From the NCBI GenBank assembly GCA_963718605.1, contig OY970363.1:2356001-2420000 (forward strand): a stretch of DNA of 64,000 bases. Direction: 5' to 3'. Source of the stretch: JACCXE01 sp963718605 (GTDB taxonomy: Bacteria > Actinomycetota > Acidimicrobiia > Acidimicrobiales > JACCXE01). The translations under genes were made by a program, and so were the position numbers. The notes under the pieces are model-generated. The model made no database searches. It worked only from the letters and a program-made list of their open reading frames with translations, and had not been told where the DNA came from. Numbering within the stretch: position 1 is the stretch's first letter; every line of letters starts with the position of its first letter. Positions 27,348 to 37,309 of the stretch are shown one piece after another.

Positions 27348-28904
27348 CTAACTCAACTCGAATGGCGCGCCGACGTAGTGCATGCACGAACAAGGCTCGT
27401 CGAAGCTCCACCGGTAGCCGCGGGTGACGGGGAAGTGTTTGCCCGGTCCGAACGTGCCGATCGGTAGGCCGGCGATGCTGAACTTCGAGCCCAGGCTTTC
27501 GATGCCTTGGATGAAGCTGGACGCATCGATGGGGCCACCCGATGGGATCGCGTTGATGGCGTCGCGGATCGAATACCACTCGTCGCACACCAGCAACGCG
27601 ACGCCACGCGCGTTCGCGTCCGAGAAGGTGAATCCCGCCGCGGACATCACGTCGAGGCAGTGCTTGGTACCCGGTCCGGCATAGGGCCCGTTGGCCGGGT
27701 TGTTCGCGGCGGGCAGGTCGAGTGCGGGCGACCACCCCAACCCGATCGCGCCGTGGAGTTGTACGGCCGGGATGAGGCCGCCGATGAACGAACCGACCTG
27801 CGTCGCAGTGTTGAGGCCGTACCGGGGCCGGTAGTGCTGGGCCTCCGCGGGCTGGGCGAAGAATCCGATGCTGTTGACGTCCATCGGCAAGACGTGGGTG
27901 ACGTTGTCCGAGCGGAACCGCAAGATGGCGGACTGGATCTGCGCGATCGACGACCCGTTGTCTGCGTTGGATTCGGGGAAGTGCCAGCGCTGCACGTCAC
28001 CGCTGGCCACCGGGTGCCCGAGCGCGGCGAGGGCCGGCAGCAACACCTTGTCGAGCACGGCGTCCCACTGCGGCTGGTCAGGGATGACGATGCCGACCTT
28101 GACCGGGTTCTTGCCCGGCGCGCCGCTCGCGGCGTCCCAACCCGAGAAGTAGCCGTCGCGGGCGAGTTCGGCGACGAAGTTGCGCACGAGTTTGTTCGTG
28201 CTGATGGCCTGCACGTCGTAGAACAGCGGATTCTTGGCGTAGTCGGCGTCGCTCAACGACGACAGGGATCCCGCCGTCGCCACGGTGCCGGCCTTGGCCG
28301 TGCACGCGAGGTAGTTCGCCGAGGCGAACCCGATAGTGACCAGCACCTTGTGGTCCTGCGTGAAGTCGGCGCAGGTGGATTGTTCGACTTGATCGGTCGA
28401 TTGGGCCGATGTCGCGTCGACCGGGTGAAAGATCACCGCGAGCTTGCGCCCCCGCACGCCGCCGTGCGCGTTGATGTCTTTGATGACCGCCTGGGCCTCA
28501 CCCTTGGGGTCGCCACTGGTCGCCGAACTGTTGCCGAGCGCTGCCTGCGCGGCCGCGTTGTTGGTGACTTCGACCATGCCGATCGTGATCGTTCCGTCGG
28601 TGACACCAGGACCGTTGGGTCGCGGCCCCGACTTGATCGAGCCGTTGGTCGTGCCTCGGGTCGTCGCGGTGGACCGAACGGCGCCCCCGGGCTGGGTCGC
28701 GCTCGGTGAGCCATCGGCGTTGGTGCCAGCAACCGAATCGACGGTGGACGAACCGTCGCCCGTAGTGAGTCCCGCGTCCTGGTTGCCGTTCCGAAGTGCC
28801 GCCTGGCGGTAGGGCGACGCCGTCGATCCGCACGCGGCCATCGACGCCAGCAGCACCAGCCCGAGCGTGATGCGAGTTCGCTTCAAGGCGCGCTTCGACG
28901 TCAC
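27348..28904 (-). CDS. Liv-type substrate-binding lipoprotein
   Basis: 518 aa from GTG 28904, which sits 6 nt after a TACGAT -10 box on the same strand; a longer frame from 28952 has no such support. The lipobox is ASMAAC. A low-complexity Ser/Thr/Gly linker of about 80 residues precedes the binding domain (GTITIGMVEVTNNAA, VKVGIVIPDQPQWDAVLD), which belongs to the branched-chain amino acid/amide binding family. The C-terminus has a CSC motif. It heads an operon with the two small membrane proteins and is the probable receptor of the MFS-LivF and LivHMG system downstream. Confidence 0.85.
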   Translation of the reverse strand: MTSKRALKRTRITLGLVLLASMAACGSTASPYRQAALRNGNQDAGLTTGDGSSTVDSVAGTNADGSPSATQPGGAVRSTATTRGTTNGSIKSGPRPNGPGVTDGTITIGMVEVTNNAAAQAALGNSSATSGDPKGEAQAVIKDINAHGGVRGRKLAVIFHPVDATSAQSTDQVEQSTCADFTQDHKVLVTIGFASANYLACTAKAGTVATAGSLSSLSDADYAKNPLFYDVQAISTNKLVRNFVAELARDGYFSGWDAASGAPGKNPVKVGIVIPDQPQWDAVLDKVLLPALAALGHPVASGDVQRWHFPESNADNGSSIAQIQSAILRFRSDNVTHVLPMDVNSIGFFAQPAEAQHYRPRYGLNTATQVGSFIGGLIPAVQLHGAIGLGWSPALDLPAANNPANGPYAGPGTKHCLDVMSAAGFTFSDANARGVALLVCDEWYSIRDAINAIPSGGPIDASSFIQGIESLGSKFSIAGLPIGTFGPGKHFPVTRGYRWSFDEPCSCMHYVGAPFELS

Positions 28905-28910
28905 GGGGCG

Positions 28911-28916
28911 ATCGTA
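28911..28916 (-). promoter_or_regulatory. Leaderless -10 box of binding lipoprotein
   Basis: Reads TACGAT on the minus strand, 6 nt before GTG 28904; no ribosome site lies in between. Confidence 0.5.
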
Positions 28917-28974
28917 ACTAGCGGTTTGCTCACGCAGACTGTCGCCCCGCACAGCCGGATAGCCCCCGGTTCGG

Positions 28975-30560
28975 CTAATTCGCCAACATCAGCTGGAGGT
29001 GCGCGACCAGGCGCTCGACGCTGTCGTCGAGGTCCAGCCCCGATACCTCCACGAGCCGGCGGAACCGGTAGCGGAACGTGTTCGGGTGCACGTGCAGCGA
29101 GGCGGCAGCCGTGGGCACGTCCCCGAAGTGGTCGAGATAGGCGCGCAGCGTGGCCACGTATTCGGTCGCCTTGTCCCGGTCATGCGCGACCAGCACGTCG
29201 ACCTTGCCTTCACGCAGCTCTGGCTGGCGGGCCGCGAGATCGCGCAACTCGAGCATCAGCACCCGGCTGCGCATGTCGTCGAGCGTCGCGACGCTTCCCG
29301 CCGCGCTGCCGGCCTCGCGCATGGCGCGCAGCACCCGCGTGGCTTCGCGATTCGACGACGCCAACTGATCGATGCCGCTGACGGTGCTACCCAACGCGGC
29401 GCGCAGCTCGGTGCGCGCCGCCTCCGCGGTGCGGGCGACAAGATCGCGCACGAACGACACCAGGCGCACCCGGTCGGGTTGCTCGCCCTCGGGCAACAGC
29501 ACGTGGATCACCCGCCCGATCGCGACGGCCGCGGCTGATCGTCGGTAGGCCTCGCAGTGCAGCCCGATCAGGCTCACGACCCGCTCGGCCCGCACCGCGC
29601 TCGCGGCTTCGTCGGCGTCCTCGCTCATCTCGAGCGCCACCACCGTCAGGGGCGCGCCCGGCGCGAGCGAAACCGCGGCGGCCAGCGCTTCAGGGCGCGG
29701 CGCGGCCGTCGAGCGCCGCTCGTAGGACCTCGCTGCGGTGCCGCCGCTCGAGGTCGACGGCCGCTTGCGTGCGGAGCAGATGTAATGCCGCGAGCGTCGG
29801 CCGCGTCGCGAATCGCTTGCCGGGCCGTGTCGTCGAACCCGTGGCCGGCGTCGGCCACCCAAATCGAGCCGAGCACCTCGTCACCGGCGCGCACCGCGAT
29901 CGCGAGCCGGCTGGCGAAGCCCGGGATGTCGTCGTGGTAATCGATCACGATCGGCGTCGGGCTCGAGTACAGCTGACGGAACACGCCGTCGCGGCTGAGC
30001 CGGTCCATCCATTCGTCGGGGATGCGACGGCCGAGGATCGTGTCGCGCCGGGCGTCGTCGATGGGCTCGTCGAGGCTGGAATAGGCGAGCACCGTGGACC
30101 GGGCGTCCTCGATCGTCGTCGGGCCTCCGACCATCGCCGCTACCGCGTTCGCGAGGGCGAATAGATCGCCGAGAGCGACGCCCGCGGTGGCATGGACCGA
30201 CTGGCCCGCGGCTGCCAAGGCGGTGCGGAGGAGGGTGTGTAGTTGACCCCACGCCATCTCGTTCGGGATGGCGAGCAGCGCCAGGCTGCAGTCGCGTGAG
30301 GCCGGCAAGAGGGGGGCCGGGTCGCCTTTGACTACGAGACCCACCGCGCCTGCCTGCGCGAGCCCGACGAGGACGTCGGCCGCGCTGCGCGAGCCGGTGT
30401 CGATGCCGACCCCCAACACCAGCGCGCCGGGCCGAGCGGACGGGTCGGTGGTGTCGTAAATCTCGATCTGCTCGACGGTGACCTCCACGCCGGCCGGGGC
30501 CGAGACGACATCGAGCACCCCGACGCCGAGGTTCGACACGACGTCCTGGAGCGTGGTCAC
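28975..30560 (-). CDS. PucR/CdaR-type transcription regulator, two frameshifts
   Basis: The N-terminal PucR domain (TLQDVVSNLGVGVLDVVSAP) and a GAF-like middle (GDEVLGSIWVADAGHG) are in one frame; a linker of LHLLRTQAAVDLERRHRSE type is in a second; the C-terminal CdaR/PucR helix-turn-helix (YLDHFGDVPTAAASLHVHP, NTFRYRFRRL) is in a third. Removing one base at 29795 and one at 29693-29695 joins them into 527 aa, a normal family length. PucR-type proteins respond to metabolites and control purine, sugar or amino-acid catabolism. It lies divergent from the racemase/peptidase island 117 bp away and is its likely regulator. Confidence 0.85.
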
Positions 30561-30676
30561 GCCCCCGATGTTCGCACTCGCCGTCCACCGCTGCTGTGCG
30601 GTGCGACCACATTTGGCCCGATTCGCCGTTGGGGACCACCAATGAGGCGTTCGCAGGGTCGGACAGAATGAGCGGC

Positions 30677-31785
30677 GTGAAGCTAGCGGCCGTCGAATTG
30701 CGCCGGGTCGGCCTTCCGCTCGTGGCGCCGTTTCGCACCTCGTTCGGCGTCGAGACCCACAAAGACGCCTTGATCGTGCGAGCGATCGGGGCCGACGCCG
30801 AAGGCTGGGGCGAGTGCGTCGCGATGACCGAGCCGCTGTACTCGTCGGAGTACGTGGACGCGGCCGAACACGTCACCCGTTATTACCTGCTGCCCCGCCT
30901 CTTCGCCGTCGATGACGTGGCCGCCGCCGACGTCGCTCGGCTGCTGGAGCCGATCAAGGGTCACCGCATGGCCAAGGCCGCAGTCGAGACGGCGATTCTC
31001 GACGCGGAACTCCGCTCCCAGGGTGTGTCGCTGGCCGACCCGCCTCGGTGGTGTGAAGGCGGCGGTGGATTCGGGGGTTTCGGTCGGCATCATGGACTCG
31101 ATCCCGCAATTACTCGACGCGGTCGACGGCGTACCTCGCACAGGGCTACATGCGCATCAAGCTCAAGATCGAACCGGGCTGGGATGTCGAACCGGTGCAG
31201 GCGGTGCGCGAGCGCTTCGGTGACGCGCTGTTGCTCCAGGTCGACGCGAACACTGCGTACACGCTCGATGACGCGGCGCAGCTGGCGAAGCTCGATCCGT
31301 TCGACCTGCTGCTCATCGAACAGCCGTTGCCCGAGGACGACATGCTCGGCCATGCGGACCTGGCCAAGCTCATCGCGACGCCGGTGTGCCTGGACGAGTC
31401 GATCGAGTCGGCCGACGACGCGACCGCGGCGATTCGGCTCGGCGCGGCCGCGATCATCAACGTCAAGCCCGGTCGCGTCGGTGGATATCTCGAAGCGAAG
31501 AAGATTCACGATGTCTGCGTCGCCGCCGGCGTGCCGGTTTGGTGCGGCGGCATGCTCGAAACCGGCATCGGCCGCGCCGCGAACGTGGCGCTCGCGTCGT
31601 TGCCCGGATTCACGCTGCCGGGTGACACCTCAGCTAGCGATCGGTACTTCCACCGCGACCTGACGGCGCCGTTCGAGTTGGTCAACGGGCAGCTCACTGT
31701 GCCCACGGCGCCGGGCATCGGCGTCGATCCGATTCCGGACATTCTCGAAGAGCTCACGACCGCGAAAGGCGTAGAGAAGCGATGA
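30677..31785 (+). CDS. N-acylamino-acid racemase / o-succinylbenzoate synthase, two frameshifts
   Basis: Enolase-superfamily enzyme. Frame 1 holds the capping domain (KLAAVELRRVGLPLVAPF), frame 2 GGVKAAVDSGVSVGIMDSIP and frame 3 the barrel from GYMRIKLKIEPGWD on, with the KxK catalytic pair, VDAN and IEQP metal-ligand segments, DES and NVKPGRVGG. Dropping one base at 31039-31041 and one at 31128-31129 gives 368 aa, the length of known NSAR/OSBS proteins. No other menaquinone genes are nearby, while a GNAT gene and peptidases are, so racemisation of N-succinyl amino acids is the better guess. An ATG at 30668 is an alternative start. It overlaps the next gene by 4 bp (ATGA). Confidence 0.85.
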
Positions 31786-33643
31786 CCACTGTCCCGCTCA
31801 TTCCCTTTGACGTGCTGTTCGGCAACCCCGAACGTGTCGGCCCCCAGCTGTCACCCGACGGCAAACGACTCGCGTTCCTCGCCCCGTTGGACGGGGTGCT
31901 CAATGTGTGGGTTGGTCCGGCCGACGAAGCCGACTTGGCCAAGTTCACGCCGGTCACCGACGACCACGTGCGCGGCATCCGTCAGTACTTGTGGGCCTTC
32001 GACAACACGCACCTGCTCTATCTGCAGGACACCGGTGGCGACGAGAACTGGCGCATCCACACGGTGAACCTCGACACGGGCGAGGTGGTCGACCGCACGC
32101 CGTTCGCCGGAGTGCAGGCCGTGCCGCTCGGAAGGTCGCACCGCAAGCCCGACGAGGTACTGATCGGCATCAACAAGGACGACCCGCGTCTGCACGACGT
32201 GTATTCGTTGCGCCTTTCGACGGGCGAACTCACCAAGGTCGTCGTCAACCCCGGCTACGACCAGTGGCTTGTCGATCACGACCTGGATGTGCGCGGCGCC
32301 GTCGAGCCCCGCGCCGACGGCGGGATCGACTATCTGGTGCGCGACGGCGACGGATTCCGCAAGACGTTCTCGACTGAGCCCGATGACACGGTGATCAACG
32401 TCACCGGATTCATCTCGTTCACAGGCGATGACGGCGCGCTGTGGTGCAGCAGCGTGCGCGGCAACGACACGGCGCGGCTCGTGCGCGTCGACCTCGACAC
32501 GGGCGACGAGACGGTGGTGGCCGAACACCCCGATCGCGACCTCACGTACATGCACGCGGTCTTTCACCCCGAAACGTTCGAGCCGCAGCTCGTCTCCTTC
32601 GCGACCGACCGCTTCGAGTACCAGGTCCTCGACGAGTCAGTGCGCGCCGACATCGACGCGATTCGCGGGCAACTCAGCGGCGATGTCCACGTGATCAGCC
32701 GCGATCGCGCGCTGTACGCGTTGGCTGATCGCGGAGATCTCCGACACGGCTCCGGTGCGTTACTACGTGTGGCACCGCGCTGAGCAACGACTCGCGTTCC
32801 TGTTCGACAACCAGCCCGAGTTGTCGAAGTACACGCTGGCGCCGGTCGAGGCTTTCGAGTTCACGGCGCGGGACGGCCGCATCGTGCACGGCTTCGTCAC
32901 CCTCCCACCCGACGTCGAGCACGCGAATTTGCCCGCAGTGCTGAGTGTGCACGGCGGGCCCTGGGGTGGGCGCGACGAATGGGGCCTCAATCCTGAGAGC
33001 CAGTTCTTCGCCAACCGGGGCTACGCCTGCATCCAGGTCAATTACCGCGGCTCGGGCGGTTACGGGAAGGACTTCCTCAACTGCAGCGCCCGTGAATGGG
33101 CGGGCCGCATGCACGATGACCTGATCGACGGCCTCGAGTTCGCGATCGGCGCAGGGGTGGATCGACCGCGACCGCATGGGCATCTACGGCGGCTCGTACG
33201 GGGGTTACGCCGCGTTGGTCGGTGCGGCCTTCACGCCCGACGTGTTCAAGTGCGCGGTGGACTACGTGGGCCCGTCCAACCTCATCACGCTGCTCAAGAG
33301 CATCCCGCCCTACTGGTTCGGCGTGGCCACGCAGTTCACCAAGCTGCTCGGTCACCCCGACACGGATTACGACTTCTTGTGGGAACGCTCACCGTTGTCG
33401 CGCGTCGACGACATCCGCATTCCGATGTTCATCGCGCAAGGCGCCAACGACCCGCGGGTCAAACAAGCCGAGAGCGAACAGATCGTCGAAGCGCTCGACA
33501 AGCGCGGCGTGCCCTACGAGTACCTGCTGTTCGAGGACGAAGGCCACGGCTTTGCCCGCCCCGAGAATCGCCTGGTGTATTACACGAAGGTCGAGGCGTT
33601 CCTGGCCGAACACCTCGGCGGCCGTCAGACCGACGCGAACTGA
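31782..33643 (+). CDS. S9 prolyl-oligopeptidase family peptidase, two frameshifts
   Basis: Corrected length 619 aa. The N-terminal part is a beta-propeller of WD-like strands (VGPQLSPDGKRLAFLAP); the C-terminal alpha/beta-hydrolase carries the catalytic Ser in GGSYGG, Asp in GANDPRV and His in EGHGF. The frame shifts near 32726 and again near 33154-33157; removing one base at each restores LYALAIAEISDTAPVRYYV and AGWIDRDRMGIYGGS. No signal peptide, so a cytoplasmic oligopeptidase. It overlaps the racemase gene by 4 bp and the converging GNAT gene by 19 bp. Confidence 0.87.
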
Positions 33644-34339
33644 TAGCCCGCTTCGCGGCTGAAGTCGGTCGCGATGAGGCCCTCATCGAAGGCGGCGACG
33701 AGTTGCGCGCGTGCGTCGGCCCGTTCCTTGGCCGCGGTGGCACGGTCGTCGGTTCGTAACGACAGGTAATCGACCGGCACCGAGATCGCGCGCACCGGTT
33801 CCCCTACGGGCGCGCGCGCTCTCAGTCACCGGCCACCAGGCTTCGAGGCGGTCGGTGTCGTCGCCTCGATTGATGTCGTCGTCCATCGACCCGTAGAAGT
33901 TCGGCAGAAACCGCCGGGCGTGGGCACCGAGCTTGTGCAGGTTGAAGTACGCGTTGCGGGCCAGCATCGGATCAAAGGTCCACGTGATCAGGTCGATGCC
34001 GTTGGCGATGCACCAGTCCCTTTGCGCCATCTTCAGCTGGTAGCCAATGCCCAGGTGCTGGTGGCTGGGCGTGACACCGGTGATGTGCGAGTGCAGGTGA
34101 ACCTCGGGGTTCGCGGCGAGGAACGCGACGGACACGCCACACAGGACATCGCCCTCGAACGCCCCGATGACCGGATTGCCGTAGTGGGCGTAGGTCTTGA
34201 GCAACGACGGCGATGCGAGCGACGCCGCGCCCGTGCCCCACACGCTGAAGATGACCTCGGTTGCGTTGACCAGATCGTCCCAATCTGTGAGCAGGCGCGA
34301 TGACGTGACCGGCGCGGCGACGTTGGAGCGACCAGTCAC
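33625..34339 (-). CDS. GNAT-superfamily acyltransferase (COG3375-like), one frameshift
   Basis: About 237 aa after removing one base near 33811-33823. The GNAT core is clear: VIGAFEGDVLCGVSVAFLA, HSHITGVTPSHQHLGIGYQL (the acyl-CoA-binding turn) and IDLITWTFDPMLARNAYFN. The tail returns in another frame (VGEPVRAISVPVDYLSLRTD) and ends at TGA 33627-33625. GNAT proteins of this sort occur next to NSAR racemases, where one was shown in Geobacillus to succinylate D-amino acids, so that role is proposed here. GTG 34339 lies 8 nt after a TACGCT box. Divergent from the serine hydrolase at 34458. Confidence 0.8.
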
Positions 34340-34347
34340 GGTTTGCC

Positions 34348-34353
34348 AGCGTA
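34348..34353 (-). promoter_or_regulatory. Leaderless -10 box of GNAT gene
   Basis: TACGCT on the minus strand, 8 nt before GTG 34339. Confidence 0.5.
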
Positions 34354-34445
34354 AGAATCCGCGCCCCGCCGCGGTTCGGACGTTGGGACAAAGAGCCAAC
34401 GGTTCGTTGGGCCGCGACGCCAGAGTGCCGCGGCGCCGTCCTTTG

Positions 34446-34451
34446 TACCGT
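34446..34451 (+). promoter_or_regulatory. Leaderless -10 box of serine hydrolase
   Basis: TACCGT, 6 nt before ATG 34458, the same hexamer and spacing as for cysS. Confidence 0.55.
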
Positions 34452-34457
34452 GACGCC

Positions 34458-35810
34458 ATGGCGAGCTCTGGGTTGTCGGCCGACGAACTGCAAGCGGTAC
34501 TCACGAAGTCCGTCGAGGCGAACGCACTGCCGGGAGCGACCGTGGCGGTGCTGTACGACGGCGAGGTCGCCACCGCGGCGGCGGGCGTGATCAACCTGCG
34601 GACGGGCGTCGAAACCACGACCGACACGCTGTTCCAGATCGGTTCGGCCACCAAGATGTACACGGCGACGCTCGTGATGATGCTGGTCGACGCCGGCAGC
34701 ATCGATCTCGACGCGCCGGTTGTCCGCTACCTGCCCGACTTCCGCGTAGCGGATGAACGGGCGACCGCGACGATTTCTGTCCGCCAATTGCTTACGCACA
34801 CGGCGGGCTTCGACGGGGGGGACTGGTTTTTCGAGGCCGGCCCCGGTGACGACGCCTTGCAGCGCTACGTCGCCAGCCTTTCCGGTCTACGCCAGATCGC
34901 GCGGCAGGGCGAGTACTGGTCGTACAACAACTCGGGGTTCGGCGTGCTCGGCCGTGTCATCGAGGTGGTGACCGGTCAGACCTGGGACGACGCCATGCGG
35001 GACCTACTCCTCAAGCCCGCCGGGCTGAACCACACCGTCTCGCGCGCCGAAGACGCGTTGCTCTTTCGCACGGCGGCGGGCCATCAGATGGGCGCCGAGG
35101 GCCCGGAACTGGTGAGCCGGTGGGGGATGGACCGCTCGGTCGGTCCGATGGGCGCGTTGTGCGCCGACGCGGAAGACGTGATCGCGTTCGGTCGCATCCA
35201 CCTCGAAGACGGTCAGGGCCTGCTGTCGGCCGCCAGTGTCAAGGCGATGCAGGAGCCGCAGGTCCCGTTCCCTGGGGACCCGACCGGCTGGTGTGGTCTC
35301 GGCTGGGCGATTCACGACCAGGACGGTGTGCGCTGGGTCGGCCATGGTGGCGATACGCCGGGCCAGCACGCGTTGTTCGACCTCGTGCCCGAACGCGGCT
35401 TGGCCGTCGCCATCCTCACCAACGGCCCGACGGGCCGCGTCGTGCAGGCGGAGGTGATGGAGCACATCACAACTGCATTGGGGCTGCCGTCGCGGAAGGA
35501 GGCACTACCCAAGCTGCCCGACGCGCCTCCCGTCGTCGACCTGTCGAATTACGTGGGCCGGTACGAACGCAACTCGGTACACCAGATCATCACGATCGAC
35601 GACGACAAGCTGTTGTTGACCGTCGAGTACGTCGACATCCCCTTCGACCTCTCGCCACCGCCACCGATGTTTCTCGCTCCGATCACCCCGGAACAATTCG
35701 CGGTGCTCGCGCCCGACGGTTCGGTCGCGATGACGATGGAGTTCCTCGAGTTCGACGACGACCACCGACCGCAGCTGTCGTTTCTCGGTCGTCTCGCCGC
35801 ACGGGCCTGA
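34458..35810 (+). CDS. Serine hydrolase, beta-lactamase/D-aminopeptidase-like
   Basis: 450 aa from ATG 34458; the frame is open upstream but only opposite the GNAT gene. Catalytic SATK (Ser63, Lys66), YNN in YWSYNNSGFG, and HGGDTPG near residue 300 mark the penicillin-binding-type fold. A C-terminal lipocalin-like domain (VGRYERNSVHQIITIDDDK) follows, as in D-aminopeptidase and esterase members. No signal peptide. It leads a three-gene run with the M81 peptidase and a second hydrolase. D-peptide or ester hydrolysis is inferred. Confidence 0.86.
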   Translation: MASSGLSADELQAVLTKSVEANALPGATVAVLYDGEVATAAAGVINLRTGVETTTDTLFQIGSATKMYTATLVMMLVDAGSIDLDAPVVRYLPDFRVADERATATISVRQLLTHTAGFDGGDWFFEAGPGDDALQRYVASLSGLRQIARQGEYWSYNNSGFGVLGRVIEVVTGQTWDDAMRDLLLKPAGLNHTVSRAEDALLFRTAAGHQMGAEGPELVSRWGMDRSVGPMGALCADAEDVIAFGRIHLEDGQGLLSAASVKAMQEPQVPFPGDPTGWCGLGWAIHDQDGVRWVGHGGDTPGQHALFDLVPERGLAVAILTNGPTGRVVQAEVMEHITTALGLPSRKEALPKLPDAPPVVDLSNYVGRYERNSVHQIITIDDDKLLLTVEYVDIPFDLSPPPPMFLAPITPEQFAVLAPDGSVAMTMEFLEFDDDHRPQLSFLGRLAARA

Positions 35811-35812
35811 GC

Positions 35813-37300
35813 ATGCGCATCGCGATCGGCGGCATCTCGCACGAAACCAACACCTACGCCGACGCGTGTTTCGGGCAGACCGAACTGGACGCGTTCGAGA
35901 TCGCGCGCGGCGACGAGATCGTGCGGCACAACGTCGACACCCGTACGTTTGTCGGCGGCATGCTGGCCGGGGCGGAGAAGCTCGGCGCGGAGGTCGTGCC
36001 CACGATGTGCGCGATCGCCCAGCCATCGGGCACGATCGCGGCGGGCGCGTACGAAGCGATGAAGACTGAACTGCTCGAACGCTTGGCGGCGGTGTTGCCG
36101 GTCGACGCGGTTGCGCTGGAGTTGCACGGCGCCGGTGTGGTCGACGGCATCGACGACCTCGAAGCCGACCTCGCGGGTGCGGTCCGTGCGTTGGTCGGCC
36201 CGGACGTGCCGATCGTGGCGCCACTCGATCTGCACGGCAACATCACGCCGGCCATGGCCGAAGTGATCGACCTCATGCTGGGCGTGCACTACTACCCGCA
36301 TACCGACATGCACGAGCGGGGCGAAGAGGCTGTGTTGGCCTTGCCCGACATCTTGGACGGACGCCTCACACCCGTGACCCACGTCGAGTACCTGCCGATG
36401 CTGACGCCGCCGTCGTGTACCGATTTCGACCCCGCCAAGCTGACCAACGAGTTGTGCTGGAAACTCGAGGGTGAGCCGAACGTGGTCGACGCGACCTTCT
36501 TCCACGGGTTCCCGTTCACCGACACACCCGAAGCCGGCGCGCAGATCGTGGTCACTACCAACGGCGACCGCGCCCTCGCCGAGCGCGTCGCGAAGACGAT
36601 CGCGGTGTCGGTGTGGGAGCGGCGCGAGACGTTCCGTCCCGAGACCGACACGCCGGAACTCGCGGTGCGCCAGGCGATCGCGGCGGCCGCGACCAACCCG
36701 GGCAAACCCGTCGTCATCAACGAGACCTCGGACAACTGCGGCGGGGGCGCGCCGGGCGACAGCACGCATCTGCTGCGGGCGATGCTCGAGGCCAAGGTCA
36801 CCGATGCGTGCTTCGCGTTCATCTTCGACCCCGAGGTCGCGCAGGCCGCGCACCGGGCGGGTGTCGGCGCCACCATCGAGGTGCGCTTGGGCGGCAAGCA
36901 CGACGAAATGCACGGCCCCCCGTTGGACTTGAAGGCCTACGTGAAGGCGCTCTCCGACGGCCGGTTCACCTACACGACGCCGATGTTCGCGGGTGTGCGC
37001 GCCAACCACGGTTTGATGGCACGGCTACAGGTGGACGGCATCGACATCATCGTCGGATCGGCGCGCTCGCAGACCTTCGACGTCGAGCCGTTCCTGCTGC
37101 ACGGCATCGACGTCAACCGCTACAAGATCGTCGCGCTCAAGTCGAGCCAACACTTCCGCGCGACGTTCGCGCCCATCGCCGCACAGATCTTTACGTCCGA
37201 CGCGCCCGGCCTCACCACGCTGCGGGTCGACGGATTCGAACGCACGCGTCCCGCCGGCCCGCTCTGGCCGAAGGACCCGTCGGCCACTTACGTTCCCTAG
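35813..37300 (+). CDS. M81 family metallopeptidase (MlrC-like)
   Basis: 495 aa, starting 2 nt after the previous stop, so translationally coupled. Hallmarks of the microcystinase C family: an N-terminal GGISHETNTYAD, the metal-ligand blocks APLDLHGN and HYYPHTDMHERG, and a C-terminal domain with SDNCGGGAPGDSTHLLR and a VGSARSQTFD segment. MlrC cleaves linear peptides containing D- and beta-linked residues in microcystin breakdown; family members in non-degraders probably act on other peptides. Its place between two D-peptidase-like hydrolases supports a role with unusual peptides. Confidence 0.9.
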   Translation: MRIAIGGISHETNTYADACFGQTELDAFEIARGDEIVRHNVDTRTFVGGMLAGAEKLGAEVVPTMCAIAQPSGTIAAGAYEAMKTELLERLAAVLPVDAVALELHGAGVVDGIDDLEADLAGAVRALVGPDVPIVAPLDLHGNITPAMAEVIDLMLGVHYYPHTDMHERGEEAVLALPDILDGRLTPVTHVEYLPMLTPPSCTDFDPAKLTNELCWKLEGEPNVVDATFFHGFPFTDTPEAGAQIVVTTNGDRALAERVAKTIAVSVWERRETFRPETDTPELAVRQAIAAAATNPGKPVVINETSDNCGGGAPGDSTHLLRAMLEAKVTDACFAFIFDPEVAQAAHRAGVGATIEVRLGGKHDEMHGPPLDLKAYVKALSDGRFTYTTPMFAGVRANHGLMARLQVDGIDIIVGSARSQTFDVEPFLLHGIDVNRYKIVALKSSQHFRATFAPIAAQIFTSDAPGLTTLRVDGFERTRPAGPLWPKDPSATYVP

Positions 37301-37309
37301 GAGAATCAC

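Noticed and set aside
27507..28709. 400-codon plus-strand frame opposite the binding lipoprotein
   Set aside because: Charge-rich shadow of a GC-rich gene with clear lipobox and binding-protein fold on the other strand.
29693..33157. Programmed ribosomal frameshifting in the PucR, racemase and S9 genes
   Set aside because: No shared slippery heptamer or downstream structure, sites differ in sequence, and unrelated genes are affected in the same direction.
35549..37009. 486-codon minus-strand frame opposite the M81 peptidase
   Set aside because: No conserved motifs; the plus strand encodes an intact M81 enzyme.
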